Shown one piece after another: positions 36,637 through 43,732 of a stretch of DNA of 64,000 nt. This stretch comes from Actinomycetes bacterium. GTDB lineage: Bacteria > Actinomycetota > Acidimicrobiia > Acidimicrobiales > RAAP-2. A program made the position numbers and the translations under genes. Where the stretch lies: the NCBI GenBank assembly GCA_021845725.1, contig JAJZVL010000009.1, positions 878 through 64,877 on the forward strand, given 5' to 3'. Under the pieces are notes generated by a model. The model had not been told where the DNA came from. It saw only the letters and a list, made by a program, of their open reading frames with translations, and searched no databases. How positions within the stretch are numbered: position 1 is the stretch's first letter; the number at the start of each line of letters is the position of its first letter.

Positions 36637-36747
36637 ATGGAAGGGCGCACCGGCAACGACGACCATTGGTCGCCGCTCGACTCCGTGAAGGAGTGCGCAT
36701 CGCGCGTCGGCGAAGCCAGCGACGCATTCCGATCCGACGGGAGGTGA
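36637..36747 (+). CDS. Possible 36-codon ORF ahead of lysozyme-like gene
   Basis: ATG 36637 follows GAGAGGGGATGA. The frame encodes a short, charged, potentially helical peptide with one Cys and stops at TGA 36745, only 6 nt before the next ATG in the same frame; its last codons contain the ribosome binding site of the next gene. It may be a small protein or a translational coupler between riboswitch and enzyme. Confidence 0.4.
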   Translation: MEGRTGNDDHWSPLDSVKECASRVGEASDAFRSDGR

Positions 36748-36753
36748 GCTGCA

Positions 36754-37332
36754 ATGGCCTGCAGCGCGACGGACTCTGAGGCACGCTCGGAGATAGGAAC
36801 GGCATATTCAGCATGGCCGGCGATCACGACTGCCGAAATCGTGTACGCATTGCCACCGTGGTACTTGTACTGTATCGGCGTCCAAGAGACCAATCTTAGC
36901 GGTTATGGACCCGTCGATAGCCCGAGCAGTTCGAATGGCTGGGGGCTGTTCCAGCAGACCAGTACGGTATCAGTTCAGCTGCCAGGGGTGCTCCATCCGC
37001 TACCGAATGAGCCGTGCAAGACAATCGGGCAGAGTTGCGGGACATCTTCCAGTAACGCAGCCAAAACTCACTACACGTATCGGCCGCTTCTCTGCGCAAT
37101 GGTCGCCGCGCGACAGCTCAAGACATACTACAACGAGGCCGTTGCCAACGGGTTGTCGGGGAACAACGCCTGGGAATGGGCAGCCTGCAGGTACAACGGA
37201 AGCGAGAGTGGCTACACACCCAGCTGCGAGTACGGCTCGTGCGTCATGGGTTACTTGAGCTACGTCCAGACCAACGGAGTGCCATTCAACGGTTCGACGT
37301 TGTCTGGCACGGAGTACCCCTCCCAACGATGA
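36754..37332 (+). CDS. Lysozyme/transglycosylase-like protein under c-di-GMP riboswitch
   Basis: 192 residues. CIGVQETNLSGYG gives a putative catalytic Glu (QETN), SSSNGWGLFQQ matches the GLMQ-type substrate loop of SLT/goose-lysozyme folds, and WAACRYNGSESGY resembles the AAYNAG block of lytic transglycosylases. Several Cys residues suggest disulfides, but no classical signal peptide is visible, so export would need another route. GGGAGGTGA lies just upstream of the ATG. Base composition is clearly less GC-rich than the flanking genes, as expected for recently acquired DNA. Probably cleaves peptidoglycan; homology is motif-level only. Confidence 0.6.
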   Translation: MACSATDSEARSEIGTAYSAWPAITTAEIVYALPPWYLYCIGVQETNLSGYGPVDSPSSSNGWGLFQQTSTVSVQLPGVLHPLPNEPCKTIGQSCGTSSSNAAKTHYTYRPLLCAMVAARQLKTYYNEAVANGLSGNNAWEWAACRYNGSESGYTPSCEYGSCVMGYLSYVQTNGVPFNGSTLSGTEYPSQR

Positions 37333-37390
37333 CTCCACACAGACACTCCAACGTCAGTTTTTATGGTCTCTACTACAAGGAGGTTTGACC

Positions 37391-37657
37391 ATGGCACCGC
37401 AAACCGGCACGGTTACGATCTCAACGGACGATCACGGCAATGGCTGGACCGAACTTACCATTGGTGCCCAGCCAACGTTTGCTATTCAGGCAGAAGTCGC
37501 GAATCCGGTAACAGCTGGAGGCTACCCTGTAATCCCCAAGATCGCCACGAGCGGGAAGGGCAAGGGCACGGCGACAACACCACGTAAGGAAGTCTTGGTT
37601 GTCACGGAGGGTCCGGCGACATCATCGGTCACGGTTCAATACGTGTACACATTGTGA
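37391..37657 (+). CDS. 88-residue beta-rich protein of unknown function
   Basis: Starts at ATG 37391 after a perfect AAGGAGG ribosome binding site (7-nt spacing). The sequence is rich in Thr, Val and Gly with alternating polarity (GTVTISTDDHGNGWTELTIG at the start, VTVQYVYTL at the end), fitting a small beta-sandwich. No signal peptide or catalytic motif. It follows the lysozyme-like gene by 58 nt and has the same lower GC content, so they likely share the riboswitch transcript. Not recognised. Confidence 0.6.
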   Translation: MAPQTGTVTISTDDHGNGWTELTIGAQPTFAIQAEVANPVTAGGYPVIPKIATSGKGKGTATTPRKEVLVVTEGPATSSVTVQYVYTL

Positions 37658-37741
37658 CTTCTACGCCAACACTTGCGCTGCGCACGACAAACAAGGACCA
37701 AAGGCAGTAATGGAAACCCCCCACCGTCGCGTGGTTCTCGA

Positions 37742-39484
37742 TCAGAGCCCCACTTCGGAGGGAGTGACCGCACGTGAGCAGATCACGACGTCGGCACCTG
37801 CGAGGTGCAGCACGCGGCTAGGGATGCTGAGGCGGTGGAGGTCGTCGATGAAGGTGGTTTCCGGCAGACCGGAAGGACCTTCGATGATCACTGTCGGTGC
37901 GTACTCAGTCCGCGCCGTGAGCGTCGGGGGCACGAAGATCCACGCCTGATGGCGCGCCCGCGTGGCTCGCAGAGTGGCACGGACTGACGGCAGGCGATCC
38001 GGGCTCGGCGGCGTGTCGGCGATGGAGAGCCCCCCGTCGCTCAAGAAGTCGAGCTTGTACGCCACCCAGTAGTCCGCATAACCGGCCGTGATGCCGTTCT
38101 GCTCGAGCGCGTGCACCAGCTCCTGTGCCGGCGCGTCTGGAGATCCCGCACGTAGGTGCGCCCCGGCGGGATCGTTGATGGAGCCCCAGACTCCGAACGC
38201 CACGACGCTCAGTGCGAGCACCATCCCGAGCGCGCTTGCGATGGCAAGCGATGCGCTCCAGCCGAGGTGCCGCCGTCGGAAACGGCGCGCAGGGCTGACG
38301 AGCTTGTCCGTCGTCACCACAAGGAGCAGGAGGACGAGCGGGACGAAGAAGTTTGTGTACCGGGCCGACTGCCAGTCGGCGCCGGCGGGCGCAACCGCAA
38401 GGATGAAGGGATAGGCCAAGACCGCGCAGCCGAGCGCCGCCCCCTTTGTCCGGTCGAGGAGACACCAGACGGCCGATCCCACGATGACGATCCCTGCCAA
38501 GAGCGTCAGGGCGATCGCGAGCGAAGCCGGAAGGTCGAACGCCCCAGATCTCGGAACGCGAAGGTCGAGGGTCATCGGGAACGAGTAGTGCACGAACGTG
38601 CTGACACGTGTGAGGTACGGCAGCGGATGGGCAGGCGCGTCGTACCGCGACACGGCGAGCGAGGGGAAGCCGACACCTACGTTGTCCCAGAGCCACGGCA
38701 TGGCACCGACCCCTGCCCCGATCATGGCAACTCCGATGTGCCGATAGGTCGTCGAAGCTCGCCGTGTGTGCCAAGCCCAGCTGAGGAGCCAAAGGACCGC
38801 GGGTACTGCGAAGTAGGCGATCTCGGGAGACGACCACCAGCCGACTCCTGCGACCAGCCCAAGCATTGGCGCGTCGACGCGGGAGGCATCTCCCTGGGTG
38901 ATGCGCAGGGCGAGGAGGAGCATTGCGACGCCACAGACGAGCGTCACCCCTCGGAAGCCGTACTCGAGGGTCGAGTTCCACACTGCTGACTGCGGGGCCG
39001 CCCACATTGCCGCCGCGGCTACCAGCGCGATCGCGGGTCTCGCGACGAGGCGTCGCCCCACTCTCCACACGAGCACGCAGGCGACGGCGTCGAGCACGAC
39101 GACCGGGACCTGGAGCGTGATCGGCGACGAGCCGAAGGCGCCGAACAGGGCTGCCACAACATAGGGTTCGACTCCGCCGTAGGGCTGCCCGAGAAGGAAG
39201 GCGTTGGCGTGCCCGGCGAGGAGGTGGCGTGCGAGGATGCCCACGAGGGCCTCATCCGAATTGATCGGGTCGTGTCGCAGATACCAGACGCGCTCGAAGA
39301 TCCCGATCCCCAGGGCAGCCCCGACGGTCAGCACCAGCGGGAGCTGGCGAGCGAGGTCCCAGCGGCGGATGTCACGTCGATCGCCGCTCGACGTCGCCTG
39401 GTTCTGGCCGAACGTCCTCGTATCCGGTGCAGCCTGCCCGACACTCACGTCCCTCTCGGCTCCTTGCTCTGCGGCGCCGTTCAC
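37742..39484 (-). CDS. GT-C fold membrane glycosyltransferase-like protein
   Basis: 580 residues with about 10-12 membrane helices. After the first helix comes the acidic loop RHDPINSDEALVGILARHLLAGH, the D-E type catalytic loop of GT-C enzymes (PMT/ArnT/mycobacterial Emb-like family 39 and 87 relatives), followed by PYGGVEPYVVAALF. A soluble C-terminal domain of about 130 residues follows. Such enzymes use polyprenyl-phosphate sugars on the outer membrane face. Located inside the tRNA-borne island beside the right 18-bp repeat. Substrate unknown. Confidence 0.75.
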   Translation of the reverse strand: MNGAAEQGAERDVSVGQAAPDTRTFGQNQATSSGDRRDIRRWDLARQLPLVLTVGAALGIGIFERVWYLRHDPINSDEALVGILARHLLAGHANAFLLGQPYGGVEPYVVAALFGAFGSSPITLQVPVVVLDAVACVLVWRVGRRLVARPAIALVAAAAMWAAPQSAVWNSTLEYGFRGVTLVCGVAMLLLALRITQGDASRVDAPMLGLVAGVGWWSSPEIAYFAVPAVLWLLSWAWHTRRASTTYRHIGVAMIGAGVGAMPWLWDNVGVGFPSLAVSRYDAPAHPLPYLTRVSTFVHYSFPMTLDLRVPRSGAFDLPASLAIALTLLAGIVIVGSAVWCLLDRTKGAALGCAVLAYPFILAVAPAGADWQSARYTNFFVPLVLLLLVVTTDKLVSPARRFRRRHLGWSASLAIASALGMVLALSVVAFGVWGSINDPAGAHLRAGSPDAPAQELVHALEQNGITAGYADYWVAYKLDFLSDGGLSIADTPPSPDRLPSVRATLRATRARHQAWIFVPPTLTARTEYAPTVIIEGPSGLPETTFIDDLHRLSIPSRVLHLAGADVVICSRAVTPSEVGL

Positions 39485-39588
39485 TCTACGGGTTCTCCCT
39501 GGCGACGGGAGTCACCGATCACGATCTCGGAGGTGAGCAGCTGGACGCGTTTCCGCATGTCACCGAGGTTCGGATACGAGTGCCTACG

Positions 39589-39606
39589 GCCCACCACATC
39601 GCCGTA
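39589..39606 (+). repeat. Right copy of 18-bp junction repeat (putative attR)
   Basis: gcccaccacatcgccgta identical to 32183-32200. The preceding bases (gaggttcggatacgagtgcctacg) still resemble the T-arm and 3' end of the tRNA with an insertion and changes, as expected for a displaced tRNA fragment. The 303-bp gap here (39485-39787) holds no gene. Confidence 0.65.
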
Positions 39607-39787
39607 GAGAAGGCAAGAGACGACCCACCACCACGGCCACACGGGGGGGACACCAACCGGGACACGACGCCGGGACCAGGGCAAACGGACGAACGGACCA
39701 CCGGCCCACGGGGCGCCCGCCACCAGGCCCCGAAAGGGGACGTTGCCGCTCGGGTGTCCCGGTTCGTGTACCCGGTCTCGTGCAGGG

Positions 39788-40198
39788 CTACCGGCGGGGA
39801 TGCCGGCGGGTAGGCGGCGGGGCGGCGCCACAGACGCCGAAGCGCTCGCGGGAGCCGGCCTGGCGGCAGGGCTCGACGACGGGACACGTGGAGCAGAGGG
39901 CCAGGGCGGGGCCGTAGTCGACGTGGCCGTGCTCGACGTCGGGGAACATGAGAGCGGTCTGACCACGGCAGGCGGCACGGGAGCGCCAGGGAGCCTCACG
40001 GGCGGCCGCCAGCTCCACGAGCCACGCCGGCCCGACGGGTGCAGGCGACGTCGGCGGTGGCCGGTCCTCGACGCCTGCCCGTAGGTGCTTCTGTGCAAGC
40101 AGGTGGTCCTCGCAGAGACCGTCGTCGGTGGCCGGTGCCGAGCATCCTCCACGGCGGCAGACAGGCGCCCTCGTGGGCCGGGCGGTGGCGAGGGTCAC
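39788..40198 (-). CDS. WhiB-like iron-sulfur regulator, divergent
   Basis: 136 residues. The C-terminal Wbl domain has SRAACRGQTALMFPD, ALALCSTCPVVEPCRQAG and RERFGVCGAAPPPTRR: the four cluster Cys (C, CxxC, C) are present, but the usual GVWGG turn reads GVCGA and the basic tail is short. N-terminal to it is a zinc-binding-looking CRRGGCSAPATDDGLCEDHL. GTG 40198 overlaps the stop of the upstream gene (GTGA), so three genes are coupled. Wbl proteins bind a 4Fe-4S cluster and partner with the primary sigma factor; with the altered turn that interaction may be changed. Confidence 0.75.
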   Translation of the reverse strand: MTLATARPTRAPVCRRGGCSAPATDDGLCEDHLLAQKHLRAGVEDRPPPTSPAPVGPAWLVELAAAREAPWRSRAACRGQTALMFPDVEHGHVDYGPALALCSTCPVVEPCRQAGSRERFGVCGAAPPPTRRHPRR

Positions 40199-40722
40199 GG
40201 GCAGAGGCGCACGGTGGTCGTCACGCTGTGAGTGTGCCCTGCCGGTGCTCGCAGCCGGTGGAGGCGACCGGCGCCGGTGCTCCACGCCGCCAGAGGGCCA
40301 GGATCACCCCCGCCAGCCACGCTCAGAGGCGCCGGAACGCCGGGGGTGGCACCAGGGGCCGGGGTTGGCGCTCGCGGGGAAGATCGTGGCCGGTGAGCGA
40401 GCTGATCGACCTCGGCCTCACGAAGTGCCCGCTCGAGCGACTCGGCCACCTCGTCCACGTCGACGATGGCCAGCTTGGCCAGAGCGAGACGTTCGGCCTC
40501 GGCGACCTGCTCGGGATGGGCAACGAGCAGTTCGCCCAGTAGCTGGCCTCGCTCGTCATCCGTGAGCCGCTCGAGGTGGATGGACGGCGAGGTCTGCTCA
40601 TGGGTCGGGCCATGCCCAACCCGAGGGACGTTCCGTGGGGAACGGTGGGAGGCAGAGCCAGGTCCGGTAGGCGGCGTGAAGCCATCCGGCGACCGTGTTC
40701 GGTCCGAAGTGAACGTCGGCAA
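40195..40722 (-). CDS. Small conserved partner of WhiB gene, start uncertain
   Basis: The informative part is LERLTDDERGQLLGELLVAHPEQVAEAERLALAKLAIVDVDEVAESLERALREAEVD, a two-helix repeat-like segment recurring in actinobacterial proteins encoded next to the protein at 40598-40951. In this frame no start codon lies between that gene's stop and the conserved part; the nearest natural start (ATG at about 40613) is in another frame, so a small indel may have damaged the N-terminus. The C-terminal 70 residues are low complexity. Stop overlaps the WhiB start. Confidence 0.5.
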   Translation of the reverse strand: MPTFTSDRTRSPDGFTPPTGPGSASHRSPRNVPRVGHGPTHEQTSPSIHLERLTDDERGQLLGELLVAHPEQVAEAERLALAKLAIVDVDEVAESLERALREAEVDQLAHRPRSSPRAPTPAPGATPGVPAPLSVAGGGDPGPLAAWSTGAGRLHRLRAPAGHTHSVTTTVRLCP

Positions 40723-40951
40723 GGGATAGGGCGTCTTCGGTCTCCTGGTGCCGGCAGTGGGCCACCAGGCCCCGCCGTTCGTCTCCCTCCAAGTCGAACC
40801 CGGTGACCTCTACGGCCACGCCGAGCACGGTCGCAGCAACGGGGACGGCCACCTCGTCTTGGAAGACCTGGAGGAACCCCGACATCTGCTCGTCGGTGTC
40901 GTAGGCATCGACGGTGATCTCCTCGGTGAGCCGGGCGAGGGACTGCACCAT
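40598..40951 (-). CDS. Small conserved protein upstream of WhiB module
   Basis: About 117 residues from ATG 40951 (frame open to 41053). Contains LARLTEEITVDAYDTDEQMSGFLQVFQDEVAVPVAATVLGVAVEVTGFDL and LVAHCRHQ, ending WLHAAYRTWLCLPPFP. The D-AYD..EQ..GF, P....VLGV and aYR.W pattern is shared with a family of small bacterial proteins of unknown function often paired with the next gene. Acidic residues near AYDTDEQ suggest metal binding, unproven. First gene of a three-gene coupled unit ending in whiB. Confidence 0.55.
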   Translation of the reverse strand: MVQSLARLTEEITVDAYDTDEQMSGFLQVFQDEVAVPVAATVLGVAVEVTGFDLEGDERRGLVAHCRHQETEDALSLADVHFGPNTVAGWLHAAYRTWLCLPPFPTERPSGWAWPDP

Positions 40952-41124
40952 GGCGGGGACGGCACTGCCTCGACAGGACGCTGTGACGAATGCCCTTGTG
41001 TTCGAGCGGGCCTTGCTTTGGGACGGGGCCGGCGGGCTGGGCTGGGAGATCATCGCCAGTGCCGCTGGAGCCTATAAACTGCTAATCTGAACCGTAATTA
41101 GCATGTTTAGCGGAAGGTTGGCAG

Positions 41125-42174
41125 ATGCGGAGCTTCGCCGAGGTTGATTCCTTGATCGGCACAGTGCCAGCGGGTGTTGTCACGCGCCTGAGTGTCGTTG
41201 ATGCCGGGCGCGGCTCCGAGGCACTCTATGCCGACCAGCTCCCCGGGCTGCTGAAAGAGCTGGCCGACGCGGCGAGGGTCGAATCGGTGATCACCTCTTC
41301 GGCCATCGAGGGGATCGTGGTCGAACAGGCCCGGGCGGAACGGATCGTCCGAGGTGCTGACCAACGACTCCGCGTCCGCAACGAGAAGGAGCTGGCTGGC
41401 TACCGTGACGCTCTCGACTACCTGTTCCACGACCGACCGGGTGATCTCTCCGTCGGTCTCGTCCTCCATCTCCACCGACTCCTCTTTGGTCGGACGGGTG
41501 GTGGAGGAGGTCAGTTCAAGACCGTCGACAACCTCGTCGTGGACCGCCACCCCGACGGGACGTCGAGCGTTCGGTTCGTCCCGACGTCGCACCAGGACAC
41601 GCCGTTCTTCATGTCCGAGCTCGTCGATCGGTATCGCGCTGAACAAGGCTCCGGGCGTCACCACCGTGCGCTGCTCGTGGGACTGTTCGCACTCGACTTC
41701 CTCACGATTCACCCTTTTGTCGACGGCAACGGGCGGCTCTCTCGCCTGCTCGGCACGCGCCTGCTGTCCGAGGTCGGCTACGGCGTCGGGCGTTACGTCT
41801 CCCTCGAGGGGCTCATCTACGAACGACGCGACGCCTACTACGACGCCCTGGCGGCATCGACCGTCGGCTGGCAAGACGGTATCCACGACCCCTGGCCATG
41901 GCTCAGCTTCTTCGTCGAGGTGATCGCCCATGCGTATGAGACCTTCGCGGCTCGTGCCGCTGATCATCGTTCGGGCGTCACTAAGCAGGACCGGGTCCGG
42001 AACTACGTGCTCAACCACGCCGGAACGTCTTTCGAGATGGCGGACGTGAGACGAGCCGTGCCTGGAGTGAGCGATCAGACTGTCCGCCTCGTGCTGCGGG
42101 AGTTAAAGAACGAGGGGCTCGTACGTCCTAGCGGTGTCGGCCGGGGAACGAGGTGGGTGCACGTTGGCCAGTAG
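41125..42174 (+). CDS. Fic-family protein (class II-type autoinhibited)
   Basis: 349 residues. The Fic catalytic motif is IHPFVDGNGRLSR (HPFxDGNGRxxR). The inhibitory helix motif SSAIEG near residue 58 matches (S/T)xxxE(G/N), placed N-terminally as in class II Fic proteins, where its Glu blocks ATP binding. The C-terminal ~75 residues form a winged helix (FEMADVRRAVPGVSDQTVRLVLRELKNEGLV). It should transfer AMP from ATP to Tyr, Ser or Thr of a target, or remove it. The upstream 70 bp includes an AT-rich stretch (AACTGCTAATCTGAACCGTAATTAGCAT) suitable as promoter. Target unknown. Confidence 0.9.
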   Translation: MRSFAEVDSLIGTVPAGVVTRLSVVDAGRGSEALYADQLPGLLKELADAARVESVITSSAIEGIVVEQARAERIVRGADQRLRVRNEKELAGYRDALDYLFHDRPGDLSVGLVLHLHRLLFGRTGGGGGQFKTVDNLVVDRHPDGTSSVRFVPTSHQDTPFFMSELVDRYRAEQGSGRHHRALLVGLFALDFLTIHPFVDGNGRLSRLLGTRLLSEVGYGVGRYVSLEGLIYERRDAYYDALAASTVGWQDGIHDPWPWLSFFVEVIAHAYETFAARAADHRSGVTKQDRVRNYVLNHAGTSFEMADVRRAVPGVSDQTVRLVLRELKNEGLVRPSGVGRGTRWVHVGQ

Positions 42175-42720
42175 CCGGGCCGAGCCCGAGCCTTTGCTCC
42201 GCGATGTCCAACGGAGAGACAGCGTCCTGTCATCTCGCCGTTGCCGTCCTCCAGGCCGCATGGTGACGCCAGCCTCCTTCAGGGCACGCCGGACCGTGCT
42301 CGCCCCCACCCCCAACTGGGCGGTTACGCAGTCCGCGGACTCACCTCCGGCGTAGAGCCGGGCAGCCCGATCCACCTCGTCGCCCTGGAGCGCCCGGCGG
42401 TCCCGCTTCGGGACGCCGTGGCGTCGGACATGGCCGAGGACCGTCGTCCGGTTGATCCGGAACGACTCGGCGAGCTCCGCCACCGGGACTCCTCGGCGGT
42501 AGGCGGCGATCAGGTCGGCCACCTCGTCGGGTACAAGGCGCCGCTGGACCGGGAACGAGGCGACGATCGGGTCGGTCGGGTGAACAGGAGTCTCGCCGCG
42601 GTTCTGCCGTAGCACCGTCCCAAGGGCAGGCAAGCAGAGCAAAGGGCCATCTACCTGGGCAAACGCACTACCACCCGCCGTCGAAGGTGGTCTCGTACTG
42701 TGACAAGATAAGACCACCAC
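42103..42720 (-). CDS. Double helix-turn-helix protein, recombinase-like HTHs
   Basis: Two HTH motifs in tandem: LIAAYRRGVPVAELAESFRINRTTVLGHVRRHGV and AARLYAGGESADCVTAQLGVGASTVRRALKEAGV. These resemble the Hin/resolvase-type HTH and are common in short proteins of actinobacterial mobile elements. The 3' end overlaps the convergent Fic gene by 72 nt. The true start is probably inside the frame (for example GTG 42615), because 42686-42718 contains an 8-bp inverted repeat (GGTGGTCT/AGACCACC) better read as control DNA. Confidence 0.55.
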   Translation of the reverse strand: MVVLSCHSTRPPSTAGGSAFAQVDGPLLCLPALGTVLRQNRGETPVHPTDPIVASFPVQRRLVPDEVADLIAAYRRGVPVAELAESFRINRTTVLGHVRRHGVPKRDRRALQGDEVDRAARLYAGGESADCVTAQLGVGASTVRRALKEAGVTMRPGGRQRRDDRTLSLRWTSRSKGSGSARLLANVHPPRSPADTARTYEPLVL

Positions 42721-42726
42721 AATGGG

Positions 42727-42746
42727 ACCAGATCTCCGTATTCGAA
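42727..42746 (+). repeat. Third att-like site, imperfect copy of left junction
   Basis: accagatctccgtattcgaa matches 32187-32206 at 18 of 20 positions. On the opposite strand both would encode a similar peptide (FEYGD), as in the end of the serine recombinase. Possible far boundary of a 10.5-kb element. Confidence 0.5.
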
Positions 42747-42756
42747 GTGGCGGGCG

Positions 42757-43065
42757 TCAGCAGCCGAGCGCGTAGCTGAGCGCTGAGCACACTCTGCGCA
42801 TGGTGTCCTCGCTGACCCGCCCGACGGGACCGGAGAGGGTTCCCTGGGCGATGGTGTGAAGTCCGTCGCAGTTGATCACTGACGGCCGGTCGAGGCCGAC
42901 CTCGACATAGTCGATGTCGACTTCTGCAGTGAGGCCCCTGATGGTGGTGGTGATCTCGGCGACCGTGACCAGGCTGCGCGCGTCTAGCACCTCGGATCGG
43001 GTGAGCAGCAGGACGGGACGCCTCTTTCGACCTACCTCGGCCAGCCAGAGCTCGCCGCGTCTCAT
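42757..43065 (-). CDS. MazF/PemK-type toxin
   Basis: 102 residues: MRRGELWLAEVGRKRRPVLLLTRSEVLDARSLVTVAEIT, the first strand block and R-P-VLL motif of MazF, then EVDIDYVEVGLDRPSVINCDGLHTIAQGTL, matching the NLD-type second block, and VSEDTMRRVCSAL. Probable mRNA-cleaving toxin. ATG 43065 overlaps the antitoxin stop (ATGA), as in classical toxin-antitoxin pairs. Confidence 0.85.
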   Translation of the reverse strand: MRRGELWLAEVGRKRRPVLLLTRSEVLDARSLVTVAEITTTIRGLTAEVDIDYVEVGLDRPSVINCDGLHTIAQGTLSGPVGRVSEDTMRRVCSALSYALGC

Positions 43066-43271
43066 TGCTCGCCCCATGCTTCGACGTCGGCCCACGAGGT
43101 GTCTACGCGTTCGGGATGTCGCAGGTACGCCTCCCGATCTGCGCGCGCGATGGCGGCACGTACTGCATCAGCGACTCCTTGGCGAGCGGCGGCCGAGATG
43201 TTGACGCCGAGTCGACGAGCTCGCTCAGCCAACTCTTCGTCCAACGTGAAGGTCGTCCTCGGTGAAGCCAT
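43062..43271 (-). CDS. CcdA/RHH-like antitoxin
   Basis: 69 residues: TTFTLDEELAERARRLGVNISAAARQGVADAVRAA is a ribbon-helix-helix of the CcdA type, followed by a flexible acidic C-terminus (HPERVDTSWADVEAWGEQ) that would wrap the toxin. Upstream, catacgagtatg (about 43269-43280) is a small palindrome that could be its operator. CcdA-type antitoxin with a MazF-type toxin is a mixed pair. Confidence 0.8.
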   Translation of the reverse strand: MASPRTTFTLDEELAERARRLGVNISAAARQGVADAVRAAIARADREAYLRHPERVDTSWADVEAWGEQ

Positions 43272-43306
43272 ACGAGTATGCTACCAGGAAGTGATAGCAC
43301 CGAGAG

Positions 43307-43540
43307 CTACCACATCCTGCCACCGGCGGGCGGCACACACGGCGGGTCGTCGAAGATGACGGTGCCGCGGGTCGCCGGCTCCCCGGCAGCCCGGCAGGGA
43401 TCGCGCACCGTGCAGTGCGGCCATTCGCCGCCAGCCCCATCCTCTGTGCCGGCACTTGGTCGACACGGTGCCACAGTCAAGAGATCGAGCACGAAGGTGC
43501 CCGCGTCGGGGCGGACGCGCTCAGCTGAGTCCAACATCAT
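43307..43540 (-). CDS. Doubtful 77-residue ORF
   Basis: ATG 43540 overlaps the stop of the upstream fragment (ATGA). The product is Cys- and Pro-rich in its second half (WPHCTVRDPCRAAGEP, DDPPCVPPAGG). No family recognised; overlap is the only support. The rest of the 43272-43732 interval holds no full gene. Confidence 0.25.
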   Translation of the reverse strand: MMLDSAERVRPDAGTFVLDLLTVAPCRPSAGTEDGAGGEWPHCTVRDPCRAAGEPATRGTVIFDDPPCVPPAGGRMW

Positions 43541-43701
43541 CGACTGGCCAGATCGCGGCTGGTGAGTACCCACGTCTGTCCAGTGCTCCCGCCCCGGCGA
43601 TCCGGGTGTTCAAGAAGGCCGAAGGCGATCGAGTCGTCGACGAGCCGCCTGGTGGCCGGGAAGCCCAGCGTTCTGGCATTCGCCAACAGGTCCTCTGGCG
43701 T
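43537..43701 (-). pseudogene. C-terminal fragment of a winged-helix-like protein
   Basis: About 54 codons: TPEDLLANARTLGFPATRRLVDDSIAFGLLEHPDRRG resembles the wing region of small actinobacterial HTH proteins (LGFPATRRLVDDWV.LGLLDRPERRG). No start or N-terminal half is visible in frame, so it looks like a remnant. Confidence 0.35.
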
Positions 43702-43732
43702 CCCCGGTTCGTCGGCGTTGGTTCCGCTGCTT

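Noticed and set aside
36435-36779. 114-codon frame across the riboswitch
   Set aside because: It reads through the structured aptamer and overlaps the better-supported short ORF and lysozyme-like start; no ribosome binding site.
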